Shown here one piece after another: positions 6,157 to 12,941 of a stretch of DNA of 15,705 nt. A program made the translations under genes and the position numbers. A model generated the notes under the pieces. The model worked only from the letters and a program-made list of their open reading frames with translations. It made no database searches and was not told the DNA's origin. Positions within the stretch are counted from its first letter, which is position 1, and each line of letters starts with the position of its first letter. The stretch covers positions 1-15,705 of the forward strand of contig DLBY01000003.1 of assembly GCA_002480345.1 (NCBI GenBank), read 5' to 3'. The DNA comes from Phycisphaerales bacterium UBA7812. GTDB lineage: Bacteria; Planctomycetota; Phycisphaerae; Phycisphaerales; UBA1924.

Positions 6157-6537
6157 TCAGACGCGGCGCTTCTTCTTGGGGCGGCACCCGTTGTGCGGGA
6201 CGGGGGTGTGGTCCTCGATGGCGGTGACGCGGATGCCGGTCGAGACGAGGCCCTGGACGGCGGACTCGCGCCCGGCGCCGACGCCCGTGATCTTGACCTC
6301 GACCTCGGTCACGCCCATCTTGCGGACCTTCTGGCCCACCTGCTCGCCCGCGCGGGTGGCGGCGAAGGGGGTGGACTTGCGGGCGCCCTTGAACCCGATC
6401 GTGCCGGCCGAATCCCAGGCGAGAGCCTCGCCGTTGGTGTCGGTGATGGTGACGATGGTGTTGTTGTGGGTCGCCTTGATGTGGGCGATGCCTCGGACGA
6501 TGTTCTTGCGAACCTTCTTCTGCTTCTGCTTTGCCAT
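6157..6537 (-). CDS. rpsK: Small ribosomal subunit protein uS11
   Basis: uS11 is part of the 30S platform and contributes to the mRNA exit region. The 126-residue product is of normal size. It contains KKNIVRG-like VRKNIVRGIAHIKATHNNTI, TDTNGEALAWDSAGTIGFKG, RKSTPFAATRAGEQV and VSTGIRVTAIEDHTPVPHNG, and ends CRPKKKRRV. The start is ATG at 6535-6537 because AGGAG lies five bases upstream and MAKQKQKK is the usual beginning. A GTG at 6556-6558 would add seven residues and has no correctly placed ribosome binding site. An apparent intrinsic terminator lies upstream, after rpsM, so this gene may need read-through or its own promoter; I could not see a convincing one. Confidence 0.96.
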   Translation of the reverse strand: MAKQKQKKVRKNIVRGIAHIKATHNNTIVTITDTNGEALAWDSAGTIGFKGARKSTPFAATRAGEQVGQKVRKMGVTEVEVKITGVGAGRESAVQGLVSTGIRVTAIEDHTPVPHNGCRPKKKRRV

Positions 6538-6610
6538 GCTCGCTCCTGGCGGGTCCACCTCCCGCTCGGGCGATGCCGGCGGGCTGGATCCTGACGAGTG
6601 ATCGGGGATG

Positions 6611-6644
6611 AAAAACGACGGACGCCGGTCTGGGCGTCCGCCGT
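6611..6644 (-). terminator. Intrinsic-type terminator between rpsM and rpsK
   Basis: On the plus strand the arms acgacggacgcc (6615-6626) and ggcgtccgccgt (6633-6644) pair over twelve positions with one mismatch, around a six-base loop. In the minus direction the stem is followed by TTTTT (6611-6615). It begins 15 bases after the rpsM stop. The form is that of a rho-independent terminator or attenuator inside the cluster. Confidence 0.65.
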
Positions 6645-6658
6645 TGGCACTTGTTTAC

Positions 6659-7036
6659 TTAGCCCTTGACGCCCTTCTTGCCGGCGACGGTCTTCTTCTT
6701 ACCCTTGCGGGTGCGGGCGTTGCAGCGGGTGCGCTGTCCGCGGGTGGGCAGGCCGTTGCGGTGGCGATCGCCCCGGTAGGAGCGGATGTCGCGGAGGCGC
6801 TGGATGTTCTGCTGCACCTGGCGGCGGAGGGCACCCTCGACGAGGTAGCCCGAGTCGATGACGCCGTTGAGCTGGGCGATCTGCTGCTCGGTGAGCTCGT
6901 TGGCCTTGGTGTCGGGCTCGATGTTCGCCTCGGCGAGGATGTCGGCGGCGAACTTCGGGCCGATGCCGTGCAGGTACTGCAGGGCGTAGAGGATCTTCTT
7001 CTTGTCGGGGACATCAACACCGGCGATACGAGGCAT
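6659..7036 (-). CDS. rpsM: Small ribosomal subunit protein uS13
   Basis: uS13 sits in the head of the 30S subunit and bridges to the large subunit. The 125 residues match the family throughout: MPRIAGVDVPDKKKILYALQ, the helix-hairpin-helix YLHGIGPKFAADIL, LRRQVQQNIQRLRDIRSYRG and the basic end RNGLPTRGQRTRCNARTRKG with a KKG-rich tail. ATG 7034-7036 is preceded by GAAGGATTCAACC. The stop is TAA (6659-6661). It lies 36 bases after rpmJ, with infA absent from this position. Downstream is a hairpin with a T-run before rpsK. Confidence 0.97.
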   Translation of the reverse strand: MPRIAGVDVPDKKKILYALQYLHGIGPKFAADILAEANIEPDTKANELTEQQIAQLNGVIDSGYLVEGALRRQVQQNIQRLRDIRSYRGDRHRNGLPTRGQRTRCNARTRKGKKKTVAGKKGVKG

Positions 7037-7072
7037 GGTTGAATCCTTCGTCTGGCCCTGTCGGGCGTCTGA

Positions 7073-7189
7073 TCAGCCCTGGACCTGCTTGTGCTTGGGA
7101 TCGGCCTTGCAGATCACGCGGACCTTGCCCTTTCGGCGGATGATCTGGCAGTCCTTGCAGATGCGGCGGACGCTTGATTTGACCTTCAT
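7073..7189 (-). CDS. rpmJ: Large ribosomal subunit protein bL36 (zinc-ribbon form)
   Basis: This is a 38-residue protein of the 50S subunit, MKVKSSVRRICKDCQIIRRK followed by GKVRVICKADPKHKQVQG. The zinc ligands C11, C14, C27 and H33 are all present, so this is the metal-binding form. The reading frame is open further upstream to 7462, but that would overlap secY. ATG 7187-7189 gives the exact family length and has AGAGG seven bases before it. The 154-base spacer after secY lacks the adk, map and infA genes often found there. A TAAACT hexamer on the minus strand at 7272-7277 could be a -10, with only a weak partner (GGACAG, 7294-7299), so a promoter is uncertain. Confidence 0.96.
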   Translation of the reverse strand: MKVKSSVRRICKDCQIIRRKGKVRVICKADPKHKQVQG

Positions 7190-7343
7190 CGGCGGGCCTC
7201 TTTCGGCTGACTCGTTCTTGATTCGTTCGGGGACCCCGGCGGCGTGGCGCAGGGGTATCCGGGGAACGGAGAGTTTAGGCCGCGGTCCGGGGGCTGTCCG
7301 CGTCCCGGGTGCGGATTTTTCGAGCCTTGCGGCGGGGACGGGG

Positions 7344-8768
7344 TCAGGCTCGGGGGCCCCGGAGCTTGGGGGCTTTGCCGTCGTCCTGTCCTCCGAGAAA
7401 GCCCGCGTAGTTGCGCATGAGGAGGTTGGCCTCGATGCGCTGGAGCATGTCGAGCGCGACATTGACCACGATGAGCAGACCCGTTCCTCCGAGGAACTGG
7501 GTGACGGAGAAGTCGATGTTCATGGACTTGTTGACGACCATGGGCAGCACCGCGATGACAGCGAGGAACCCCGCGCCGACATAGGTGAGGCGCTCCATGA
7601 CGGTCTCGAGGTACTCCGCGGTGCGAGGACCCGGGCGGAGACCCGGGATGAAGGACCCGTGATCCCGGAGCTGCTTGGACATCTCCTCTGGATTGAACTG
7701 GACGGTGATCCAGAAGTAGGAGAAGAAAAAGACCATGACGATGTAGAGGACGACATAGGGGAACTCGCCCATCTGGAAGTTGTTAGAGAGCCACTGGGTG
7801 AGGGAGTAGTACCAGTCGGCGGCCATCCAGGAGCCCGGGCTGGTGGCTTGGGCGGAGCGGGCCCCGTCGTGGAGACCGCCCAGGACGACGGAGGGGAAAA
7901 TCATGAGGGAGGAGGCGAAGATGATGGGCATCACGCCGCCGTGGTTGACCTTGAGGGGCAGGTAGGAGCGTTGGCCTCCGTAGACGCGTCGGCCGCGGGT
8001 GTGCTTGGCCTGCTGGACCGGGATGCGTCGTTGGGCGACGGTGATGATGACCGAGCCCGCGACGACGAGGATGAACCCGCCGAGAAGGAGCATGAGCTGG
8101 ATCCAGCCCAGGGCCTGGGGGTTGCCCGGGTCGAAGTTCTGGAAGACCCACCCGACGGCGCCGGGCATGCCGGTGAGGATGCCCGCGGTGATGATGAGGG
8201 AGACGCCGTTGCCGATGCCGAAGCGATCGATCTGCTCACCGAGCCACATGAGGAAGATGGTGCCCGCGGTGAGGGCGGTGACCGCCATGACCCACCAGAT
8301 GGGATTGGAGGCCCAATCGGCGTAGACCATGTTCTGGGAGCGGATGAAGACGAGCCAGCCGATCGCCTGCACGACGCAGAGCCCGACGGTTGTGTAGCGG
8401 GTGTATTCCTGGATCTTCTGCTGACCCGTGGGGCCCTCTTCGCGGAGACGCTTGAGGGGCTCGAGGACGGACCCGAGGATCTGGAAGATGATCGCGGCGG
8501 AGATGTAGGGCATGATGCCCAGGCCGAAGATGGTGGACTGGCCGAACGCACCGCCTGAGAAGATGGAGACGAACTGCGCCATGCGGCCCGCGGCGTTGCC
8601 TTCCGCGGCGGCCTGCTCGAAGTACTTGATCAAGGCTTCCTGGTTCACGCCCGGGAGGGGGATCCAGAAGCCGATGCGGTAGACCGCGAGCATGCCCAGA
8701 GTGAAGAGGAGCTTGTCTCGGAGCTCCTTGATCTGGAAGACATTGAGGATTGTCTGGAAGATGTTCAC
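7344..8768 (-). CDS. secY: Preprotein translocase subunit SecY
   Basis: SecY is the channel-forming inner-membrane protein of the SecYEG translocon. The 474 residues begin with FQTILNVFQIKELRDKLLFT, then YRIGFWIPLPGVN. The plug region is FSGGAFGQSTIFGLGIMPYI. Family motifs include GIGNGVSLII, the basic cytoplasmic loop RRIPVQQAKHTRGRRVYGGQ, LPLKVNHGGVMPIIFASSLM, FNPEEMSKQLRDHGSFIPGL and GTGLLIVVNVALDMLQRIEA. About ten hydrophobic segments fit the ten transmembrane helices of the family. It starts at GTG (8766-8768) with AAGAGG six bases upstream. The loop FPSVVLGGLHDGARSAQATS onward, before WYYSLTQWL, looks a little long. It is separated from rplO by an unusually long 212-base spacer. Identity is certain. 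Confidence 0.98.
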   Translation of the reverse strand: MNIFQTILNVFQIKELRDKLLFTLGMLAVYRIGFWIPLPGVNQEALIKYFEQAAAEGNAAGRMAQFVSIFSGGAFGQSTIFGLGIMPYISAAIIFQILGSVLEPLKRLREEGPTGQQKIQEYTRYTTVGLCVVQAIGWLVFIRSQNMVYADWASNPIWWVMAVTALTAGTIFLMWLGEQIDRFGIGNGVSLIITAGILTGMPGAVGWVFQNFDPGNPQALGWIQLMLLLGGFILVVAGSVIITVAQRRIPVQQAKHTRGRRVYGGQRSYLPLKVNHGGVMPIIFASSLMIFPSVVLGGLHDGARSAQATSPGSWMAADWYYSLTQWLSNNFQMGEFPYVVLYIVMVFFFSYFWITVQFNPEEMSKQLRDHGSFIPGLRPGPRTAEYLETVMERLTYVGAGFLAVIAVLPMVVNKSMNIDFSVTQFLGGTGLLIVVNVALDMLQRIEANLLMRNYAGFLGGQDDGKAPKLRGPRA

Positions 8769-8939
8769 CGGGTGCCTCTTGCTGGCGACTCGCCCTTCCG
8801 GTTGAGTCCGGGCGGGGCTTGGTCGGTTGGGACTGTATGCGCCGGGGAACGCTGGACGCTCGGGCGCGCGGATGGCTCGGGAACGGCTCTTCGGATGTCG
8901 CCCTGCGCGTCCTGGGCGGGCACTCGGGGCGCTTCACGG

Positions 8940-8962
8940 GACGCGGCGGGCAAGCCCGCGTC
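8940..8962 (-). other. GC-rich hairpin just after rplO, no T-run
   Basis: Arms gacgcgg (8940-8946) and ccgcgtc (8956-8962) pair perfectly. An alternative, nested pairing is gcgggc/gcccgc (8946-8951 with 8954-8959). In the minus direction it begins 18 bases after the rplO stop. No T-run follows, so it is more likely an RNA stability or processing element than an intrinsic terminator. It occupies the 212-base spacer 8769-8980, in which no gene is seen. Confidence 0.3.
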
Positions 8963-8980
8963 GGGGCCCGCGGCTCCGCA

Positions 8981-9592
8981 TCACTTCTTCTTCAGGGCCT
9001 CGCCCCGCGAGGCGGCCTCGGCCTTCTTCTCCTGGAACGCGCGCCGCTTGGCCTTCTTGGTCTGGTTGGTGGGCGAACGATCGTCGCTGTTGCGGTCGAC
9101 GCCGCGGACGCGGTCGCGCCTCGTGCCGGTCTCGTTCACGCTGCCGCCCGCGGCCTCGATGAGCTTGCGGGCGGGGTCGGTGACGCGGTTGACCGTGACC
9201 TCGAGCTTGACGCTGATCGAGTCGGCGCCCTCCGGGAGATCGCCCAGGATCTTGATGTCGCGGCTGTCATCGCGGACCAGGCCCGCCTTGATGAGCGTCT
9301 CCTGGTTGACAACGCCTCCCGACTTGAAGTCGGGGTGGTTGACGATCTGACGCAGGTTGACGAGCCAGAAGTGGACGCGGAAGTTGGCGTTCGAGAAGCC
9401 GAACTTGGGCATGCGCCGGAAGTAGGGCATCTGGCCGCCCTCGAACTGGAAGCGGCGGCTGTTTCCCGAGCGGGAGCCCGCGCCCTTCTGGCCTCGGCCC
9501 GAGCGCTTGCCGACGCCTGAGCCGGGTCCGCGGCCGACGCGCTTGCGGCTCTTGTACTTGCCGGCGAGTGCGGTGATTTCGTGAATCATCAT
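8981..9592 (-). CDS. rplO: Large ribosomal subunit protein uL15 with C-terminal extension
   Basis: uL15 is an early-assembling 50S protein. The N-terminal signature is clear: RKRVGRGPGSGVGKRSGRGQ, KGAGSRSG and RFQFEGGQMPYFRRMPKFGF. The family domain ends near residue 156 (ARKLIEAAGGSVNETG). The product has 203 residues, against about 145-150 usually, because of a charged tail (about 157-203: RRDRVRGVDRNSDDRSPTNQ, then Lys/Ala/Arg-rich to KKK). Two adjacent ATGs occur; the first (9590-9592) is eight bases after GAAGGA and is preferred. It lies 77 bases after rpsE. The rpmD gene usually found between these two is missing. The tail is probably solvent-exposed and of unknown function. Confidence 0.96.
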   Translation of the reverse strand: MMIHEITALAGKYKSRKRVGRGPGSGVGKRSGRGQKGAGSRSGNSRRFQFEGGQMPYFRRMPKFGFSNANFRVHFWLVNLRQIVNHPDFKSGGVVNQETLIKAGLVRDDSRDIKILGDLPEGADSISVKLEVTVNRVTDPARKLIEAAGGSVNETGTRRDRVRGVDRNSDDRSPTNQTKKAKRRAFQEKKAEAASRGEALKKK

Positions 9593-9669
9593 GGCTTGAG
9601 TCCTTCGCCTGTGCTGGCGGGTGGATCGTTTGAATCGGTGCTGCGTGCGGCGCTGGTCGATCGCTCGCT

Positions 9670-10428
9670 TCAGCTCTCTTTGCTCTCCGAGGGCTTGGCA
9701 TCGCCCGAGGGCGCCTCGCTGGGGGCTCCGCTCGCGGGGGCCTGCTGGGGCGCGTCGCCCCCACCGCCGCCGCCGCCGCCACGCGGGCCTCCGCGGCCCC
9801 GGCCGCCGCCGCCGCCGCGGCGACCGCCGCCGCGCTGGTTGCGGTCCTGGCCGATGGTGTTGACGGGGCCTGCCATCTTCTCACCGACGGTCTTGGGCAT
9901 GTATCGGCGGCCGCGCTCGATGCGCTCCTCGATATCGGAAGTGTCGATCTCGACGCCTCGGAGTTCGGCGACCGACTCGCGGGTCTGGAGCTTCTCGATC
10001 GCGTCGAAGGTGGCGCGGACGATGTTGAGCTTGTTGTTGGAGCCGTAGACCTTAGTGAGGCAGTCGGTGATGCCTGCCATCTCGAGGACGGCGCGGACGG
10101 TCGCTCCCGCGACGACACCGGTACCGGGCGAGGCGGGGAGGAGGAGAACGGTGGACGCGCCGGCGCGGCCCTTCACCTCGTGGGGGATGGTCGAGCCCGC
10201 CATGGGCAGGGACTTGAGGCCCTGCTTGGCGTGCTTCTGCGCCTTCTCGATCGCGTTGGGCACCTCGGGGCTCTTGGCGTAGCCGAACCCGACCTTGCCG
10301 CGGTGATCGCCCGCGACGACGAGGGCGCCGAAGCTGAACCGGCGGCCGCCCTTGACGGTGGCGCTGGTCCGGTAGATGTTGACGGTCTGGGCTTCCAGAT
10401 TGGTTGATTCGTCGAGGACTTCTGCCAT
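9670..10428 (-). CDS. rpsE: Small ribosomal subunit protein uS5 with Gly/Arg-rich tail
   Basis: uS5 contributes to decoding accuracy and lines the mRNA entry region of the 30S subunit. The core is intact: VKGGRRFSFGALVVAGDHRG, KVGFGYAKSPEVPNAIEKA, HEVKGRAGASTVLLLPASPG, TGVVAGATVRAVLEMAGI and YGSNNKLNIVRATFDAI. The core ends near residue 198. It is followed by an RGG-like stretch (199-224, including eight glycines in a row at 217-224) and a Pro/Ala/Ser/Glu tail (225-252). Total length is 252, against about 165-175 for most bacteria. The glycines are encoded by a GCC/CCG-type run on the plus strand (five CCG units at 9764-9780) that could slip. ATG 10426-10428 is preceded by AGGGACACCAACC. The tail was not seen elsewhere in the window. 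Confidence 0.96.
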   Translation of the reverse strand: MAEVLDESTNLEAQTVNIYRTSATVKGGRRFSFGALVVAGDHRGKVGFGYAKSPEVPNAIEKAQKHAKQGLKSLPMAGSTIPHEVKGRAGASTVLLLPASPGTGVVAGATVRAVLEMAGITDCLTKVYGSNNKLNIVRATFDAIEKLQTRESVAELRGVEIDTSDIEERIERGRRYMPKTVGEKMAGPVNTIGQDRNQRGGGRRGGGGGRGRGGPRGGGGGGGGDAPQQAPASGAPSEAPSGDAKPSESKES

Positions 10429-10504
10429 GGTTGGTGTCCCTGTCTGGGTCGGGCGGCGTGGCTCGTGGTGGTCGGGCGCTGGGTGGTCGTGCTCGGTGCC
10501 TTGA

Positions 10505-10870
10505 TCAGAACTCGAGGCCCGCCTCGCGGGCGGCGTCGGCGAGGGCCTTGACCCGGCCGTGGAATTTGAACCCGCCCCTGTCGAAGGCGACCTGGGCGAT
10601 CCCCTTGGCCTTCGCGGCCTCGGCGATCTTCTTGCCGACGGCGGCGGCAGCGGCGGCGTTGCCGGTCGTGCCGTCGATCGAGATGCCCTTGTCGCGTGTG
10701 GACGCGGCGGCGATGGTTGTGCCGGTCAGGTCGTCGATGACCTGGGCGTACATGTGGTTGAGCGAGCGAAAGACGCTCAGGCGCGGGCGCTCGGCGGTGC
10801 CGATGACGCGCTTGCGGATGCCGATTCGGCGGCGAGTCCGGCGGGCGGCTTTGTGCTTGTTCTTGTTCAT
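10505..10870 (-). CDS. rplR: Large ribosomal subunit protein uL18
   Basis: uL18 binds 5S rRNA in the central protuberance together with uL5. The product has 121 residues, a normal length. It contains an Arg/Lys-rich N-terminus (NKNKHKAARRTRRRIGIRKR), the core RPRLSVFRSLNHMYAQVIDD, TIAAASTRDKGI, an Ala-rich helix with VGKKIAEAAKAKGI and the ending VAFDRGGFKFHGRVKALADA with AREAGLEF. ATG 10868-10870 is preceded by TGGAGCACAGATC. It lies between rplF (65 bases) and rpsE (76 bases) in the usual spc-operon order. Confidence 0.97.
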   Translation of the reverse strand: MNKNKHKAARRTRRRIGIRKRVIGTAERPRLSVFRSLNHMYAQVIDDLTGTTIAAASTRDKGISIDGTTGNAAAAAAVGKKIAEAAKAKGIAQVAFDRGGFKFHGRVKALADAAREAGLEF

Positions 10871-10935
10871 GATCTGTGCTCCATCCCGGAAGCCCGCCGC
10901 GTGTGTCGCGTGCGGGCGGGCCGGGCGCTCGGGCC

Positions 10936-11481
10936 TTACTTGCCGAACTGCTTGCCTTCCTTCTTGCGGATGACCTCGTCGGCGTAGCGGATGCCCTTGC
11001 CGTTGTAGGGCTCGGGGGGGCGCTTGGCCCGGGTCGCGGCGGCGAACTGCCCCACCGCCTGCTTGTCGGCGCCCTCGATGGTGATCGACTGCTTCTCGAC
11101 GGAGACCGAGATCCCGGTCGGGATCGGCATCTCGATGGAGTTGGCGTAGCCGACATTGAGCTTGAGGTTGGTGCCGGCGACGGCGGCGGTCCAGCCCACG
11201 CCCTGGATCTCGAGCTTCTTGGTGTACCCGGTCGAGGCGCCGGTCATCATGTTGTTGATGAGGGCGCGGGTCGTGCCCCAGAGGGCGCGGACCTTGCGGT
11301 CGCCCGCGATCTTGTCGTCGACGGACACGGTGACCTGGCCGTCCGCTTCGGAGACGGCGACCTCTGGGCGGTGGGTGAAGCTGAGGGTGCCCTTGGGGCC
11401 TTCGACGCTGACCTTGCGGTCGGCGATGGAGACCTTGACGCCCTTGGGCACGCTGACGGGTTTCTTGCCGATTCGTGACAT
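10936..11481 (-). CDS. rplF: Large ribosomal subunit protein uL6
   Basis: uL6 lies near the factor-binding region of the 50S subunit. The 181 residues match the usual length. Visible are MSRIGKKPVSVPKGVKV, VEGPKGTLS, ALWGTTRALINNMMTGASTG, YTKKLEIQGVGWTAAV, LNVGYANSIEMPIPTGISVS and the signature RAKRPPEPYNGKGIRYADEV. ATG 11479-11481 follows CGGAGAACACC, a good ribosome binding site. Spacers are 85 bases from rpsH and 65 to rplR. Nothing unusual was seen. Confidence 0.97.
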   Translation of the reverse strand: MSRIGKKPVSVPKGVKVSIADRKVSVEGPKGTLSFTHRPEVAVSEADGQVTVSVDDKIAGDRKVRALWGTTRALINNMMTGASTGYTKKLEIQGVGWTAAVAGTNLKLNVGYANSIEMPIPTGISVSVEKQSITIEGADKQAVGQFAAATRAKRPPEPYNGKGIRYADEVIRKKEGKQFGK

Positions 11482-11566
11482 GGTGTTCTCCGCCTGTCGT
11501 CGTCGTCCGGTCCGGGGTGTTGTCGGTGCTGGCCGGGGAGTCCAGGCTCGTGTTTCCGCGTGTTGA

Positions 11567-11968
11567 TCAGACGACGGTGCAGAGCAGCTCGCCGCCCACT
11601 TTTTCCTCTCGGGCGCGGCGATCGCTCATCACGCCCTTGCTCGTCGAGACGATCGAGATGCCGAGGCCCTGGAGGGGGCGGGGGATGTCCGCGACACCGG
11701 TGTAGACGCGGCGTCCGGGCTTGGATTCCCGCTTGATCTCGTTGATGATGTGCTCGCCCCGGGGGCCGTACTTCAGGTCGATGTTGATGAAGCCCGACTT
11801 GCCCTGGACCTCCTCGACCTCGAAGCCCTTGATGTAGCCCTCGTCGAGGAGGGTCTGGGCGAGGCCTCGGCAGACCTTGTTGTTGAGGCAGACGACATGC
11901 TTGGCCTTGTTGCGGGTCGCGTTGCGGATCCGCGTGAGCATGTCGGCGATGGGGTCGTTGATGGCCAT
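11567..11968 (-). CDS. rpsH: Small ribosomal subunit protein uS8
   Basis: uS8 binds the central domain of 16S rRNA, and in E. coli it also represses translation of the spc operon. The product of 133 residues is family-sized. It starts MAINDPIADMLTRIRNATRN and contains EGYIKGFEVEE and the C-terminal signature VYTGVADIPRPLQGLGISIV, STSKGVMSD, ending GGELLCTVV. The frame is open upstream to 12088, but that would overlap rpsN. ATG 11966-11968 has AAGGAA six bases before it. It follows rpsN by 28 bases. Whether it autoregulates the cluster here is not visible. Confidence 0.97.
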   Translation of the reverse strand: MAINDPIADMLTRIRNATRNKAKHVVCLNNKVCRGLAQTLLDEGYIKGFEVEEVQGKSGFINIDLKYGPRGEHIINEIKRESKPGRRVYTGVADIPRPLQGLGISIVSTSKGVMSDRRAREEKVGGELLCTVV

Positions 11969-11996
11969 GCTGTGTTCCTTGCGAAATCCGTGTTGC

Positions 11997-12182
11997 TTAC
12001 CAGGAGGCCTTGCGCATGCCGGGGATCTTGCCCTCGAGCGCGAGCTTGCGGAGCATGATCCGGCTGATGCGGAACTTGCGGTAGACACCGCGTGCCCGCC
12101 CCGTCAGCTCGCACCGGCGCACGATGCGGGTGGAGTACTTCGGGGTTTTCCTGCTCTTTGCGATCTGTGCCTTGGTTGCCAT
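11997..12182 (-). CDS. rpsN: Small ribosomal subunit protein uS14, short zinc-less form
   Basis: uS14 is in the head of the 30S subunit. The 61-residue length and the ending KLALEGKIPGMRKASW are those of the short 'type Z' form. That form normally carries a CxxC-x12-CxxC zinc ribbon. Here only the first cysteine remains (C24), and the other ligand positions are T27, S40 and M43 (in CELTGR and ISRIML). The protein therefore probably folds without zinc. ATG 12180-12182 is preceded by AAGGACCACACGATC. It lies 46 bases after rplE. The contrast with zinc-containing bL36 in the same cluster is noteworthy. Confidence 0.95.
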   Translation of the reverse strand: MATKAQIAKSRKTPKYSTRIVRRCELTGRARGVYRKFRISRIMLRKLALEGKIPGMRKASW

Positions 12183-12228
12183 GATCGTGTGGTCCTTGGG
12201 GTTGGCTTCGCGTCGGGGGTGTTCTGTC

Positions 12229-12885
12229 TCAGCCCGCGGCGGCGGCCTTCTTCTTCTTGGGCTCGGGCTTGCGGAAGGGCCAGCCCATCTCCTCGAGCAC
12301 GAAGCGGCTCTTCTCCGGATCGGAGTTGGAGAATGAGAGGTTGATGTTCATGCCGTGGGTGAATGTCGCCTCGGCCATGTTGATCTCGGGGAATACGCCC
12401 TGCTCGGTGAGGCCGAACGAGTAGTTGCCCTGGCGGTCGAACGCCTTGGGGGGCAGGCCCCGGAAGTCCTTGATGCGCGGCGCGGCGAGGTTGATCATCT
12501 TGTCGAGGAAGTGCCACATGCGCTCGCGGCGGAGGGTGACCATCGCGGCGGTCTCGTACCCGGCACGGACCTTGAAGTTCGAGACGCTCTTCTTGGCGTG
12601 GACCAGGACGGGCTTCTGCCCGCTGATGGTGGTCAGCGTGTCGAGGACCTGGTTCTTCACATTCGCGGGGACCTTGGTCCCGTCGAGGTGGCGGCCCATG
12701 TTGACATTGATGACGACCTTCTCGAGCTTGGGCTGCGCCATGCGGTTGGCGATGCCGAACTTCTCCGCGAACTTGGCGCGGATCTCGTCCTCGTAGCGGG
12801 TCTTGAGGCGAGGGGTGCCGGAGGGCTTGAGGGCCTCCTGCTTGACCGCCTCGATCTCTTCTTTGCTTCTGACTTCCTTGGCCAT
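12229..12885 (-). CDS. rplE: Large ribosomal subunit protein uL5 with terminal extensions
   Basis: uL5 binds 5S rRNA and the P-site tRNA elbow. Diagnostic stretches are QPKLEKVVINVNMG, TISGQKPVLVHAKKSVSNFK, VRAGYETAAMVTLRRERMWH, PRIKDFRGLPPKAFDRQGNY and FGLTEQGVFPEINM, ending near WPFRK. The protein has 218 residues, about 40 more than usual. A charged N-terminal extension (about 1-25, MAKEVRSKEEIEAVKQEALK) precedes LKTRYEDEIRAKFAEKFG, and a Lys/Ala tail (207-218) ends it. ATG 12883-12885 has CGGAGCACAGAC in front. No in-frame ATG suits a shorter family-length start, so the extension is probably real. Confidence 0.96.
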   Translation of the reverse strand: MAKEVRSKEEIEAVKQEALKPSGTPRLKTRYEDEIRAKFAEKFGIANRMAQPKLEKVVINVNMGRHLDGTKVPANVKNQVLDTLTTISGQKPVLVHAKKSVSNFKVRAGYETAAMVTLRRERMWHFLDKMINLAAPRIKDFRGLPPKAFDRQGNYSFGLTEQGVFPEINMAEATFTHGMNINLSFSNSDPEKSRFVLEEMGWPFRKPEPKKKKAAAAG

Positions 12886-12941
12886 GTCTGTGCTCCGGGG
12901 CGGGGCCCGAGGTGAGTTCTGTTGGTGGTCGGCGTCGCGGG

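Noticed and set aside
4869..6227. Plus-strand open frame (452 codons) opposite rpoA
   Set aside because: It lies wholly opposite rpoA and part of rpsK and shows no motif; high GC removes stop codons on the other strand.
6538..6558. GTG start of rpsK at 6558
   Set aside because: ATG at 6537 has AGGAG five bases upstream and the family-typical MAKQKQKK; the GTG would sit within a GGGAGGTG run with no correctly spaced site.
7002..8558. Long plus-strand open frame (518 codons) opposite secY and rpmJ
   Set aside because: It is antisense to securely identified genes; its Asp/Glu/Gly/His-rich translation is typical of a GC-rich shadow frame.
9593..9669. Possible rpmD (uL30) in the rpsE-rplO gap
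   Set aside because: The 77-base gap is too short for a protein of about 60 residues and shows no matching translation.
11969..12088. Upstream extension of rpsH to 12088
   Set aside because: It would overlap rpsN; ATG 11968 has an AAGGAA site and gives the usual uS8 N-terminus.
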